NCBI RefSeq assembly: GCF_002104995.1
Contig: NW_024468310.1
Location: forward strand, 1-48,597
Length of the DNA stretch: 48,597 nucleotides
Source of the DNA: Linderina pennispora
Lineage: Eukaryota; Kickxellomycota; Kickxellomycetes; Kickxellales; Kickxellaceae
Direction of reading: 5' to 3'
Shown: piece after piece, positions 7,850 through 16,544 of the stretch
How positions within the stretch are numbered: position 1 is the stretch's first letter
How the letters are laid out: every line of letters begins with the position of its first letter
Translations under genes and position numbers: made by a program
Notes under the pieces: generated by a model
The model's database searches: none
Told to the model about the DNA's origin: nothing
What the model saw: only the letters and a program-made list of their open reading frames with translations

Positions 7850-9748
7850 ATGCTGTCGCGCTGCACTCAGCTTCGGGCTGTCGGGCGTAGGGTCAGACTA
7901 CCGCAACACCCTGTACGATCGGTGAGCCGCCGGGGCTTCTCATGGCATGCCCGGCCAACACTGCCCCGGCTCGCAATTCTCAGCACGCTTGGCGCCGTCG
8001 GAGCGATAGGAGCCGTGTGGCTCGGATCCCCCACGCCACTCCCACCCCCACCACCCATACCTGCATCCACGCCTGCCCCAGATCCTGAACGCTCCTGGCT
8101 CAGCACGCTGACCACCCGCCTGCACATGTACCTGCTGGAGCCCATACTGACAGTGCTGCGAGCCGGCGAGCTGCTGGTGTATTTCGTGCCGGTGCTACTC
8201 TGCTATCCAGCGATGTGGCTCGGCAGGCGGCGGTTCTGGTACCGCCTGCTGCGTATGCAGATGAGTCGGGCTGGTCCGACGTTTGTCAAGCTGGCACAGT
8301 GGGCGGCGAGCCGCACGGACCTGTTTGAGTCAGCAATGTGCGAGGAGCTGGCACTTCTGCATGACGCGAACACACAGCACTCGATTGAGCATTCGCATAG
8401 GCAGGTCTGCCAAATGCTTGATATCGGCGATATCTCGGAGGTCTTTGCGGAGTTTGAACCCGAGGCCCTGGGCGCTGGTGCGGTTGCGCAGGTGCATTAT
8501 GCGCGGCTGCATCCCGAGTATGCGCAGAAAATGCATATGGAGGAGACGGTGGCGGTCAAGGTCCTGCATCCAAACATGGCATGTCGTGTCAGCCGGGACC
8601 TGCGGATCATGCACTGGGGAGCGGTGCTTCTGAGTCTGCTGCCTGGCATGTCGTGGCTCAGTCTGCCCGAGGAGGTCTGCGTATTCGGCGACATGATGCA
8701 GGCCCAGCTGGATCTGCGCACCGAGGCATATAATCTGGGGCGGTTCCGGGCAAATTTTTCCCACCGCCCAGGCGTGCGGTTCCCGCAGCCGTACAAGGGC
8801 TCGCGCCAGGTTCTCATCGAGAGCTTCGAGGATGGCGTGCCCCTGCGTGCCTTTTTGGACAGCGACAAACGCACCTTGTATGACCGCGGGCTGGGCGCGC
8901 GTGGTCTGGACGCGTTCCTGCAGATGCTGATCGCCGACAACTTCGTCCACGCCGATTTGCATCCAGGAAATATTCTGGTGCGTCTGCGGCCGCCGTTTGC
9001 CGAGTCCCCGCTGGACCGCTTCATCGAGGAGTTCTTTGACAAGTCGCCGTTCCGCCTGCACACCGAGCCACTGCCTTCGTCCCAAGAGGCCCATCAGCAC
9101 GTGCGCGCGCTAATGGCAAAGGGCCAGGGACTGCAGGACTACATGTCGGTTCTCTATGCCAACGGTTATGCTCCAGAGTTGGTCCTGCTGGACTGCGGCC
9201 TGGCGACCGAGTTGGACTCGGCGAGCCGCCGGAATTTCCTGGACCTGTTCCAGGCCGTGTGCGAGTTCAACGGCGCCCAGGCCGGCCAGCTGATGATTTC
9301 GCGCTGCCGCACGCCCTCGTTGGTCATCGGCCCCGATATTTTTGTGCTGCGGATCCAGGACATCATCCTAAAGGTGCGCGCCGTGTCCTTCCGCCTGTCC
9401 AAGCTGACCTTTGGCGATATCTTTGCGCCTGTCTTGCAGGCCGTACGCACTCACCATGTGAGGCTGGAGCCGGCGTTCACCAATATCATCATGGCCATGT
9501 TTGTCTTGGAGGGCGTCGGCAGGCGTCTGGACCCAGAGTCGGATATTCTCAAGGCTGCGTTGCCGCTGTTGCGCCAGTGGCTCAAGGCCGAGGGCAGCCA
9601 GGGCTTGGTAGACTGGCATGTAGGCAAGGTGTGGCTGTACATTGAGGTGCGCGAGTACATCGACAGGATCCGCGACTGGGGCAACGACGACCATGAGTTC
9701 TTTGGCCCATTCGCGCCCTTCATCACTGCTGACTCGAGCACATCCTAA
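7850..9748 (+). CDS. mitochondrial UbiB/ABC1-family atypical kinase, ADCK2/Cqd1-like
   Basis: A 632-residue product from ATG 7850 (MLSRCTQLRA). The N-terminus is Arg-rich without acidic residues, as in a mitochondrial presequence, followed by a hydrophobic segment (about 42-60). The KxGQ-type motif is KLAQWAASRTDLF (about 146), resembling ADCK2 KLGQWASTR, with Ala for Gly. A Gly/Ala loop reads LGAGAVAQVH (about 206). VAVKVLHP (about 233) holds the Lys. ADLHPGNIL (about 367) is the catalytic-loop equivalent, and LLDCGLATEL (about 445) is the DxG motif. The ADCK2 branch, including yeast Cqd1/YPL109C, acts at the inner membrane in coenzyme Q and lipid homeostasis. The frame extends 168 codons upstream across another promoter, so I discount that part. 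Confidence 0.87.
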   Translation: MLSRCTQLRAVGRRVRLPQHPVRSVSRRGFSWHARPTLPRLAILSTLGAVGAIGAVWLGSPTPLPPPPPIPASTPAPDPERSWLSTLTTRLHMYLLEPILTVLRAGELLVYFVPVLLCYPAMWLGRRRFWYRLLRMQMSRAGPTFVKLAQWAASRTDLFESAMCEELALLHDANTQHSIEHSHRQVCQMLDIGDISEVFAEFEPEALGAGAVAQVHYARLHPEYAQKMHMEETVAVKVLHPNMACRVSRDLRIMHWGAVLLSLLPGMSWLSLPEEVCVFGDMMQAQLDLRTEAYNLGRFRANFSHRPGVRFPQPYKGSRQVLIESFEDGVPLRAFLDSDKRTLYDRGLGARGLDAFLQMLIADNFVHADLHPGNILVRLRPPFAESPLDRFIEEFFDKSPFRLHTEPLPSSQEAHQHVRALMAKGQGLQDYMSVLYANGYAPELVLLDCGLATELDSASRRNFLDLFQAVCEFNGAQAGQLMISRCRTPSLVIGPDIFVLRIQDIILKVRAVSFRLSKLTFGDIFAPVLQAVRTHHVRLEPAFTNIIMAMFVLEGVGRRLDPESDILKAALPLLRQWLKAEGSQGLVDWHVGKVWLYIEVREYIDRIRDWGNDDHEFFGPFAPFITADSSTS

Positions 9749-9783
9749 GCGTTTTTTTCTATACAAGTGTATTATTATTCCTT

Positions 9784-10479
9784 TTACAGCTCCTGGTTGA
9801 TCTCCTCCAGACGCTTCGCCACGTACGCGAAATCATCGAATGCCTCGTGTGCGACGTTATTCTCGATGCACCACTTGTCCAGGTCGAGTCCGCGCCTGGC
9901 AAACAAGTAGTCGGCGCGCTTCGCACTGGCCACATCCGACACGCCGTCGCCCAAATACACCACCTTGGGCGTGACCTGGTACCGCGCCTTGACATTTTCG
10001 ATGGTCCTTGTCTTGTCGTGCCCCAAATCACTGTCATCAGCGAACGTCACCGTCCACTTGTCATTCTTGCCAATCTCCGCCGTATTCGAAAACACCTCCA
10101 GGTACGACAACTCCTGCTGCGTCAGGTTGCGCTTAAACACCAATTGAATCAGATTCTGCATGCCGGCGCTCACCACGCCAAACGGCACATTGTGCTCTGC
10201 ACACCAAGAGATCGCTTGCGAAAAATACGGGTCGACCCGGCAGTCCTTCAGCAGGGAGACTGCCTGGGTCCATGACATTTTGACCGGGTTCCAGCACTGC
10301 TCTTGCCGTTGCCGCCAGGTGATCTTGCCCGACAAGTACTGGGAGTCGATTACCTCCCGCCGCTTGGTGCCGATGCAGTAGTCGCAGATTACATTGCCCG
10401 TATCGTCCAGTGCGATCGTGCCGTCGAAATCTGACATGACGATGATCTTGGGCGAGCGCAGGACCGGAATTGCAGGCAT
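9784..10479 (-). CDS. HAD-superfamily phosphatase (MtnX/phosphoserine-phosphatase-like)
   Basis: Start ATG 10479 (MPAIPVLRSP) gives 231 residues; an in-frame ATG at 10512 would add 11. HAD motif I is DFDGT, with nucleophile D17 and acid/base D19. Motif II is the Ser of VVSAGM. Motif IV is GDGVSD near residue 178. The cap lies between motifs I and II, as in the HAD IB group. It resembles the fungal family of yeast YNL010W/Pyp1 and bacterial MtnX, which dephosphorylate small phosphorylated sugars or polyols. The substrate here is not shown. It is convergent with the ADCK2-like gene (35-bp gap) and divergent from ureidoglycolate lyase. Confidence 0.82.
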   Translation of the reverse strand: MPAIPVLRSPKIIVMSDFDGTIALDDTGNVICDYCIGTKRREVIDSQYLSGKITWRQRQEQCWNPVKMSWTQAVSLLKDCRVDPYFSQAISWCAEHNVPFGVVSAGMQNLIQLVFKRNLTQQELSYLEVFSNTAEIGKNDKWTVTFADDSDLGHDKTRTIENVKARYQVTPKVVYLGDGVSDVASAKRADYLFARRGLDLDKWCIENNVAHEAFDDFAYVAKRLEEINQEL

Positions 10480-10904
10480 TGTTGAAGTTAGTTTCAGTAA
10501 AGACGATGACAATAAAGATATTAGAGCTTATTCACAACCGTTACGAAGAAAAATATGCCTGCCTTATATATGATCTCTAGTATTTCACTCCAAACCCCCC
10601 AAAAACGCTTGTCCGGTAAGAGATACATTAGCTGACACATCTATGTTGCCTGGCCCGCCTCTGACATCAGACCAGGCCGTGCGGGCGGCCATTTCCCGCC
10701 AATACGCGCACTTTCCAGGCTTGACTGTAGCACACGCCACATATCCACGGACACCCACTCCCCAGGATCTCAATCGATTGCTGCGTCTTTTCATGGGCAG
10801 AAAACTTTGGGTGGGGGAGTATGGCGGGCTTTCGCTGGTGGTCTGCTTTGTTGTCCGAGAAATTAACTGCCTAAAATCACCATCTGTGATCAGGCAATCA
10901 CACA

Positions 10905-10912
10905 TGACGTCA
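10905..10912. promoter_or_regulatory. CRE-type site TGACGTCA
   Basis: A perfect 8-bp palindrome matching the ATF/CREB bZIP site, 195 bp upstream of the ureidoglycolate lyase ATG. It lies in the same 100 bp as an E-box and an AP-1 site. Confidence 0.5.
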
Positions 10913-10948
10913 TCGGCAGGTAGCGTGGAAAATTCGCCGCACCTCTTA

Positions 10949-10954
10949 CACGTG
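10949..10954. promoter_or_regulatory. E-box CACGTG
   Basis: A canonical bHLH site in the loop of the inverted repeat upstream of ureidoglycolate lyase. Confidence 0.45.
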
Positions 10955-10972
10955 CAAAGGAGCCTAAATATC

Positions 10973-10979
10973 TGACTCA
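10973..10979. promoter_or_regulatory. AP-1/Gcn4-type site TGACTCA
   Basis: A perfect match to the fungal Gcn4/AP-1 consensus, sharing its last base with the right arm of the inverted repeat. In fungi such sites often mark amino-acid or nitrogen-responsive genes, which would suit an allantoin-pathway enzyme. Confidence 0.45.
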
Positions 10980-11106
10980 GAGGTGCGGCGAATTTTTATG
11001 TTATCTCCCTCAGAGCAATAGACGTCTTCAAACCAAACGGCCTCCAGCAAAACCCCTCGTTGCTTATTTTCTCCTTTTGTCTCACCTATTTCTCCGAGAA
11101 TCAATA

Positions 11107-11706
11107 ATGCCGCACCGCATCACAGTCGAAAGGCTAACCATCGACAGCTTCAAGCCATACGGCGACGTCGTCCAGCTCGAGGGCCACCACAACATCGTAA
11201 TCGCAAACCAGGGCACCGCCAAGCGCGTCAACAATGTGGCCACATTGACCAACCTACGCCCACAACCTTTGCCGGCTCTCCAGAGAGCGTCCCCGAACAT
11301 GTGTATTTTCAGCTCGGCCCCGCGCCCGACCACTGCCGGACACTTCACTGTGTCGCTGCTGGAGCGCCATCCGTTCAGCTCGCAGGTCTTCATGCCCATC
11401 ATGCAGGAGGGCATTGAAAGCGACCCTGACGCACCCTCGTATATTGTCATTGTAGCGGAGAACGGCGCAGACGACAAGCCTGATGTGAATACAATTCGGG
11501 CATTTGCAGCGAACTCAACCCAGGGGATTAACTATAAGCCCAATTCCTGGCATAGCCCAATGGTGTGCGTTGGGAAGAGGGTCAATTTCCTGGTGCTGGT
11601 GTGGGAGAACGGCGTCGCGCTGCAGGATTGCGAGGAGGCCGGTATTGAGCCCGTCGTGATTGACCTGAGGCCGGAGTTCAGGAACTTGCCCGAGGGCAAG
11701 CTGTAA
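11107..11706 (+). CDS. DAL3: ureidoglycolate lyase
   Basis: Converts ureidoglycolate to glyoxylate and urea, the last step of allantoin (purine nitrogen) use. The 199-residue product starts at ATG 11107 (MPHRITVERL). It has the AllA/Dal3 family layout: an N-terminal FKPYGDVVQ segment, then FSSQVFMPIM, then NYKPNSWHSPM with the Trp-His characteristic of the family, then VNFLVLVWENG in the last strand. The length matches the yeast enzyme (195 residues). There is no targeting signal. The upstream region holds bZIP and bHLH sites that could place it under nitrogen or amino-acid control. No other allantoin-pathway gene is in the window. Confidence 0.87.
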   Translation: MPHRITVERLTIDSFKPYGDVVQLEGHHNIVIANQGTAKRVNNVATLTNLRPQPLPALQRASPNMCIFSSAPRPTTAGHFTVSLLERHPFSSQVFMPIMQEGIESDPDAPSYIVIVAENGADDKPDVNTIRAFAANSTQGINYKPNSWHSPMVCVGKRVNFLVLVWENGVALQDCEEAGIEPVVIDLRPEFRNLPEGKL

Positions 11707-12510
11707 TAAAGTCTTTTTTGTCCAAGAAAAACTCTAAGCATGTATCTGTGGGCTGGCCGTAAGTTTGCCTAGCTCTCCAGCTACTCCTTCATCGCATTGC
11801 CTGTCCAACCTTGTTTTCTTTAGCCTATTGCTTCATTCCAAAAGTACATGCTGGGACATGCAGCTGTATCTGTATATCCTATTTCCTGACCAAAACAATA
11901 GCCTGTTTACTAGCCCACCATGTCTATTGATCTAGGCAGTCCCCCTGGTCCCCATGTTGGGCAGCATAAGCGATTTTTTGAATTGAAACTCGAATAGATT
12001 CCAACTATCTAAATCCCACACACAATTGCCACTGCGCATCCCTGTTTTTCATGGAATCAGAGAATCCAGTACATAAACTATCCGGTTACTGCCCAGTACA
12101 AATGATCTTGTGCACTGCCCAAGTGCTTTGTGGGCAGCAGAACGAGGGATGTGGCTATGAATCCTCCGTCGATTGTATGCAGCACAGTTCGCGTCGGTCC
12201 TTGTTTCATTATTGTGACTATGCAATTGTCAATCAAGCTTGAAACTGCGTTCAGTTTGCAACCCACCCCCACCCACTAAGTGTGCTTTCCCAGCAAAAGC
12301 TATGCTTTCTCCTATACATTGGCATGCTAGAACCAGCATTGGTATAAAACCGATGGCATTCCAGGCAGAATTCCAATACAACACATCAGCTTTCCACAGC
12401 AAAAGTACTTTATCTTCCCGCCTAAACATACCCTCCTCGTGCCTCTCCAAATTGCACATCTCTTTAACGTCAAATACCCTTCCTTTCTAGCATTCGCTTT
12501 TTAGCACACC
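11707..12510. other. intergenic with TATA box for the 12.5-kb secreted gene
   Basis: An 804-bp spacer. No gene is supported. TATAAAA at 12343-12349, followed by a C/T-rich leader just before ATG 12511, looks like the promoter of the next gene. Confidence 0.55.
12343..12349 (+). promoter_or_regulatory. TATA box (TATAAAA)
   Basis: A perfect TATAAAA 162 bp upstream of ATG 12511, followed by a pyrimidine-rich leader. Confidence 0.6.
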
Positions 12511-13218
12511 ATGCGTTTCACTTCCGCTATCACTGCCTTCTCGGTCGTCTCGGCTGTTGTCGCCAACCCGGTGTATGTCCGTGGCTACTCGGGCAATGTC
12601 GGTCAGGTCATCACTTACCCAGGTGCCGCTCCCTATGTCCCCTATCCGGATACTGTTCCCTACCCGGGCACTGTTCCCTACCCGGGCACTGTTCCCTACC
12701 CGGGCACTGTTCCCTATCCAGGTGCTGGCCTTCCTGGAGCTGGTCTCCCGGGTAACTCCGGCGGCTCTAACAACGGCGGTGGTTCCAACAACGGCGGTGG
12801 TTCCAACAATGGCGGTGGCTCTAACAACGGCGGCGGTTCCAACAACGGCGGCGGCTCCAACAACGGTGGCGGTTCCAACAACGGCGGCTCCAACAACGGC
12901 GGCTCGGGCGGCCAGATCGGCAACCCGGCGGACTGCGGCCTGAAGCCGGGCCAGAAGGCAGCGCTGACACCCCTGGTGGACGAGCTCAAGCTGACCAGGA
13001 CCGTGGACGACCTGAAGCATCTGGTGCACCAGATCACCGATCTGCTCGGCGACACCCTGCAGGAATCTGCCATCACCTCGGTCCTGAACATCGTCGATTC
13101 GTTGGTCGCCGGCCTTGGCCTCGGTGGCCTCGACCTCAAGGCGACCATCGATTCCGTCACTAGCATCCTTTACAAGCAGGTGCCGTGCCTGGTTGACACC
13201 CTGCTACCCAAGCCCTGA
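12511..13218 (+). CDS. secreted repeat protein A (PYPGTV and NNGGGS repeats, two-Cys C-terminal domain)
   Basis: A 235-residue secreted protein of unknown function. The signal peptide is about residues 1-18 (MRFTSAITAFSVVSAVVANP). Next come near-identical 18-nt repeats coding PYPGTV (about 49-72), then a Ser-Asn-Gly block with NNGGGS units (about 86-135). The last 100 residues are non-repetitive, from NPADCGLKPGQ to QVPCLVDTLLPKP, with exactly two cysteines and amphipathic helical character. This domain is shared with the proteins at 16.5, 18.3 and 28.6 kb, and more distantly at 14.1 kb. The two Cys probably form a disulfide, which is inference. Fungal cell-wall or surface-matrix protein is the likeliest role. 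I do not recognise a named family. Confidence 0.82.
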   Translation: MRFTSAITAFSVVSAVVANPVYVRGYSGNVGQVITYPGAAPYVPYPDTVPYPGTVPYPGTVPYPGTVPYPGAGLPGAGLPGNSGGSNNGGGSNNGGGSNNGGGSNNGGGSNNGGGSNNGGGSNNGGSNNGGSGGQIGNPADCGLKPGQKAALTPLVDELKLTRTVDDLKHLVHQITDLLGDTLQESAITSVLNIVDSLVAGLGLGGLDLKATIDSVTSILYKQVPCLVDTLLPKP

Positions 13219-14103
13219 AAACGGGATCCCGAGACTTTTCGTTCTTTCGTTAACGCGCAATTTCCTCGATGGAAAATGCCTTTTTCATTTGCAGAAATCT
13301 TCGCAAATAATTGATTGCTTTCTTTCAATATACAAGCACAGCCTTTTAAAAATATCTACTGCCGGTACCCAGGATTTGCTTTCCTAGCAACCAACATTCA
13401 CCTTTCTAGAAGGTAAATACCTCGTGTGCTTTCCGATTCGACAAAACATAGAAGGATAGTGACGCTGCTTCCCAAGATCTATTTTTAGGCTGTCAGATTT
13501 CTGAAATATCATAAGCGATTGGCAATATCCAGATCATGCTAGAAAGTGCCGAGACCATGCCAATGTGGTCCTATAAAAAGAATTTCTTGGAAAGGCAATT
13601 GACATTGCACGGCAGGTATCCAGCACCGTGTTTCCTACCTCTTCTGAATCTCCTGTATGTGACCTGCCCATAGGATTTCCGCTACTTGCATAGGCAATTA
13701 ATCGCTGATACTGGACTCTACGCGTCGCTAAAAAGATAGCTGTGTCCTACAAGGGAACTAAAATGTGCCTATAGTAGTTTGATGGATTTGCAAACTGCGT
13801 ACCGTCTTTGTTGACATTCTTTGGTCTCTCGCAGATGCCCAGCATTGATTTCCTCTAATGATAGTTCCTTTGGGTGTTTCGCGCAGGCCGGGCATTCTTT
13901 GGCAGGTACCGGCGAGGGCCGAGAGGACGACCATTAGTTTAAATTACCAGCATAGTCCACAGTGATATAAAAAGCAACGATTCTACTCCACAACCAACAC
14001 CAGCAAACGCTAACCTCACACCCCCAAGCATTCGCATCTCCACCTCATACATCCCTTCTGCCCAAGCATCCTCCCCAAAACCGGACTTCCCCATATCAAC
14101 AGA
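13219..14103. other. intergenic with TATA box for the 14.1-kb gene
   Basis: An 885-bp spacer without a supported gene. CTATAAAAAG near 13571 and ATATAAAAA at 13965-13973 are TATA-like. The second is correctly placed for the gene at 14104, followed by a C/A-rich leader. Confidence 0.5.
13966..13972 (+). promoter_or_regulatory. TATA box
   Basis: TATAAAA 131 bp upstream of ATG 14104. Confidence 0.6.
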
Positions 14104-14499
14104 ATGCGCGCATTTACCTTCCTCGCACCCTTCCTTCTGGCCACGCTGTCTGCGGCCGCCCCGACTGGCCCTTCGCTGTCTACGCGCCAGGAGCAGAACC
14201 CGGCCGTGCAGAAGATGGTCAGCTGCGGCGTCAAGAAGGAAGACATTGACGGATTGACCCCGATTGCCGAGCAGTTCAAGGAAAACGTCACCACAGATGG
14301 CCTCGAGACCCTGACAAACATCCTTGGACATGTCGCCAGCTCGGTCGGCAGCGGGCCATTTGCACCCTTGCAGATCGCTTTGGGCGTTACCAAGGAGCTG
14401 ACCCGTGATGTTCACATCACGCCTCAGAACCTCAAGCAGCTGGTGTCGTTTGTCGGCGATAACCTTGAGAACCTGCCTTGCCTTGTCAACGGCAAATAA
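14104..14499 (+). CDS. small secreted two-Cys protein, repeat-less relative of the silk-like family
   Basis: A 131-residue protein with signal peptide MRAFTFLAPFLLATLSAAAP and no repeats. The mature part has two cysteines in the same context as the C-terminal domain of the large repeat proteins. It begins VSCGVKKEDIDGLTPI, against DCGVSAGQISALTPL in the 16.5-kb protein, and ends ENLPCLVNGK, against NQVPCLLDTLLPKP. The spacing between the Cys is similar, about 85-90 residues. It therefore looks like the free-standing form of that domain. The role is unknown: surface protein or secreted helper of the repeat proteins. Confidence 0.78.
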   Translation: MRAFTFLAPFLLATLSAAAPTGPSLSTRQEQNPAVQKMVSCGVKKEDIDGLTPIAEQFKENVTTDGLETLTNILGHVASSVGSGPFAPLQIALGVTKELTRDVHITPQNLKQLVSFVGDNLENLPCLVNGK

Positions 14500-14962
14500 A
14501 TCCTGTTACCGGATTGTTTCTTGGTACCCCTCCCTCCTCTCCTTTTTCTCCAACTTATATTTCCCTCACAATAAAGCCGTGCATGCCGTCCTATAGCGAG
14601 TCAGAAACTCACATTAGTACCTATGGACACGTATTACGTCATACGAGAAACGATTATTTCCGATTCTATGAGTGTGCGTCTAGAAATAGCGGTGTTCATT
14701 ATTATCTTGTCCCTCCTTCATGACCGAATCTTGTATTCGAGAGATGCCAGCATGCTGCTGTCGTGTGAAGTGTTTCTCGAAATAGCTATGCTAATTTTGT
14801 ATTGCCACTCACACATTGCACTAGATTCCTTTCGTGCTTCATATATGCCGATGCGTCATTAGCACCGTGGACAGGTATATAAGATCAGACGAATGTGCTC
14901 GACAGCACCGTCTTCCTAGGTATACCACTTGCAAACCACTCAGCATCCGGATAAAAACAATC
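14500..14962. other. intergenic with TATA box
   Basis: A 463-bp spacer with a TATATAA box at 14876-14882. Otherwise I see nothing. Confidence 0.5.
14876..14882 (+). promoter_or_regulatory. TATA box (TATATAA)
   Basis: It lies 80 bp upstream of ATG 14963 of the frame-broken secreted gene. Confidence 0.5.
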
Positions 14963-15561
14963 ATGCACTTCTTCTCCGCCCACCCTCTTCTCGCACTCGC
15001 CTCTTTTGCGGCTGCCTCGCCTATCCACCTGGAATCTCGCCACATGATTGCCACAGCTGCTTCCCCCATTCCCGCATTCCTATCCTTGGTGCTGCGCCAG
15101 CTGCTTCCAGCGGCAACTCAGGTTCCAACGTAGGTTCCGCCGACCAACTCCTAAAGACCGTCTCGATCGTCCTCTCTAGTATCGCCTCCCCTGCCGGTGA
15201 CAGAAGTGCAATGCCCCTGAAGCAAGAACTTGGAAAAGTACTCCAAACTTTCAGCAGTTTACTGGGCAACAATAGTGCCGCGAAGATAGCTGGCCCACAG
15301 AAGCGGGCTAACATGGAGGCTATTGATAATGCCACGGCAGTTATTAGTGACATTGTACCATTGGCTGCAAGAATCATTAGCCGCTTCAATACGGGTGGTG
15401 CCTCAGCTTCTGCTGCTCCATCTACCAGAGATTTTGCAGCGGGACCCATGAACATAGCACAGCATGACCTCATTACGATCGCTGATAACACTGTCAACAA
15501 GGCTATGCTGCCTCTCAATGACACTAGCAACAACACCAATCAGGAAAGCGCTTCCGCCTGA
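14963..15561 (+). pseudogene. secreted protein without cysteines, one frame break
   Basis: The signal peptide MHFFSAHPLLALASFAAASP starts at ATG 14963 behind a TATA box, but that frame stops at 15131. A second frame, one base earlier, carries the body from GAAPAASSGNSGSNVGSADQ to the stop at 15561. It has amphipathic segments and an Asn/Thr/Ser-rich tail. One missing base between about 15060 and 15090, perhaps in the CCCCC run, would join them to about 199 residues. No GT-AG pair of realistic intron length explains the switch. The body lacks the CG...PCL cysteines of its neighbours, though it is similar in size and helical character. It is either a sequencing deletion or a young pseudogene. 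Confidence 0.6.
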
Positions 15562-16544
15562 TTGCGTCCGCAGTTTTATTCAATTGTCTCCGATAAATAA
15601 ATAACTGCTCGCGCACACAGCGCTGCCAGACATGCAGAAAGATGTGGCTTTTGTGTCAGCAGGCCGGTAATCGGGCCGTCTCATACAGATCATCGGCTCA
15701 GCGAATCTACACACGCCTCAGTCGAAGCCAACTAACAGTGCAAAAACAAGCAGAAACACGACTCTCAGAGTGGTGACATAGGGCTATTATGCCGATTTGT
15801 GGAGGGTAGGCAAAACTGTAAACACACCCCAAGCCTTGTTGGCCACGACCAAATGTAGGCAGACGGTCTATATGCGGTCCGCCGTGATTGTGACGGAGCT
15901 GTCAACATAGGCTGACAATATGTGTAAACGCTGTTCAAGACACAGCTCTGCATTTTGTCCCAGTCAGAGCTTGTGAGAAAAGTGTAAGCGAAAAGGTCCA
16001 TATATTGTGTTTGTGGTTGCAAAAGAGGCAAGGGGTGACAGTTTGTTGTGCTCTCGTGAGTGAATTGTCAAGCACAAATAAAACGAAGGAATACAGGAGC
16101 CAAAATGCAATCTCCCGCCAATCATCATATACGTCTCTGGTGGCTGCCGTGCATATATGGTGTCTCTTTAGCTATCTGGAAAACATGCAGAATTGCGGGT
16201 TCTAGACGGGCTTTTAAACAATCGACAGGCGGCGCAAAGCTTTCCATACTGCAGAGGGCTCCGCCACATATCTTCTGCGGTCAATCATTTGCGAAATATC
16301 TATGCGGTCCAAACCGAACGCTTCCAGGCAGTATGGATGGTCTGGCTGTTGAAAGAAAGTACTGTAACCGCATGGCCTCTGGTCATATTTGCCGTATATA
16401 ACGGCATGAGGAATCTCGCTCTCACAGACGATTCGATATCAGCCTTTCAAGCACAGTTTGAAAACAGCCTTCTTCTCGCATCTCCTAATCCCTCGTCCCC
16501 TTCCTCCCTTTATCCTACCTAGCTAGATAATTTAATAATTGGAA
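15562..16544. other. intergenic with TATA in a short palindrome
   Basis: A 983-bp spacer. The only clear element is the TATA box at 16395-16401, followed by a C/T-rich leader just before ATG 16545. Confidence 0.5.
16391..16405 (+). promoter_or_regulatory. TATA box flanked by GCCGT/ACGGC
   Basis: TATATAA (16395-16401) sits inside the palindrome GCCGTATATAACGGC, 143 bp upstream of ATG 16545. Confidence 0.55.

Larger units (their letters stand above)
10929..10996. repeat. perfect 18-bp inverted repeat around an E-box
   Basis: The left arm AAAATTCGCCGCACCTCT (10929-10946) is the exact reverse complement of 10979-10996, with a 32-base spacer. The spacer holds CACGTG (10949-10954). TGACTCA (10973-10979) abuts the right arm. 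The centre is about 145 bp upstream of the lyase ATG. It could be paired binding sites for one regulator or a stem in DNA or RNA. Confidence 0.85.
10480..11106. other. divergent promoter region, HAD phosphatase / ureidoglycolate lyase
   Basis: A 627-bp region between two divergent starts. The half near the lyase holds TGACGTCA, CACGTG, TGACTCA and an 18-bp perfect inverted repeat, listed separately. A 110-codon frame at 10643-10975 looks fortuitous. Confidence 0.6.

Noticed and set aside
10643-10975. A 110-codon plus-strand frame between the HAD phosphatase and ureidoglycolate lyase.
   Set aside because: No recognisable domain, and it covers the inverted repeat and the binding sites. It is better explained as promoter.
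12511-13218. Hydrophobin assignment for the secreted family.
   Set aside because: Hydrophobins have eight cysteines in a fixed pattern. These proteins have two.
15020-15150. An intron joining the signal peptide to the body of the 15-kb secreted protein.
   Set aside because: Candidate GT-AG pairs are only 15-36 bases apart. One missing base explains the switch better.
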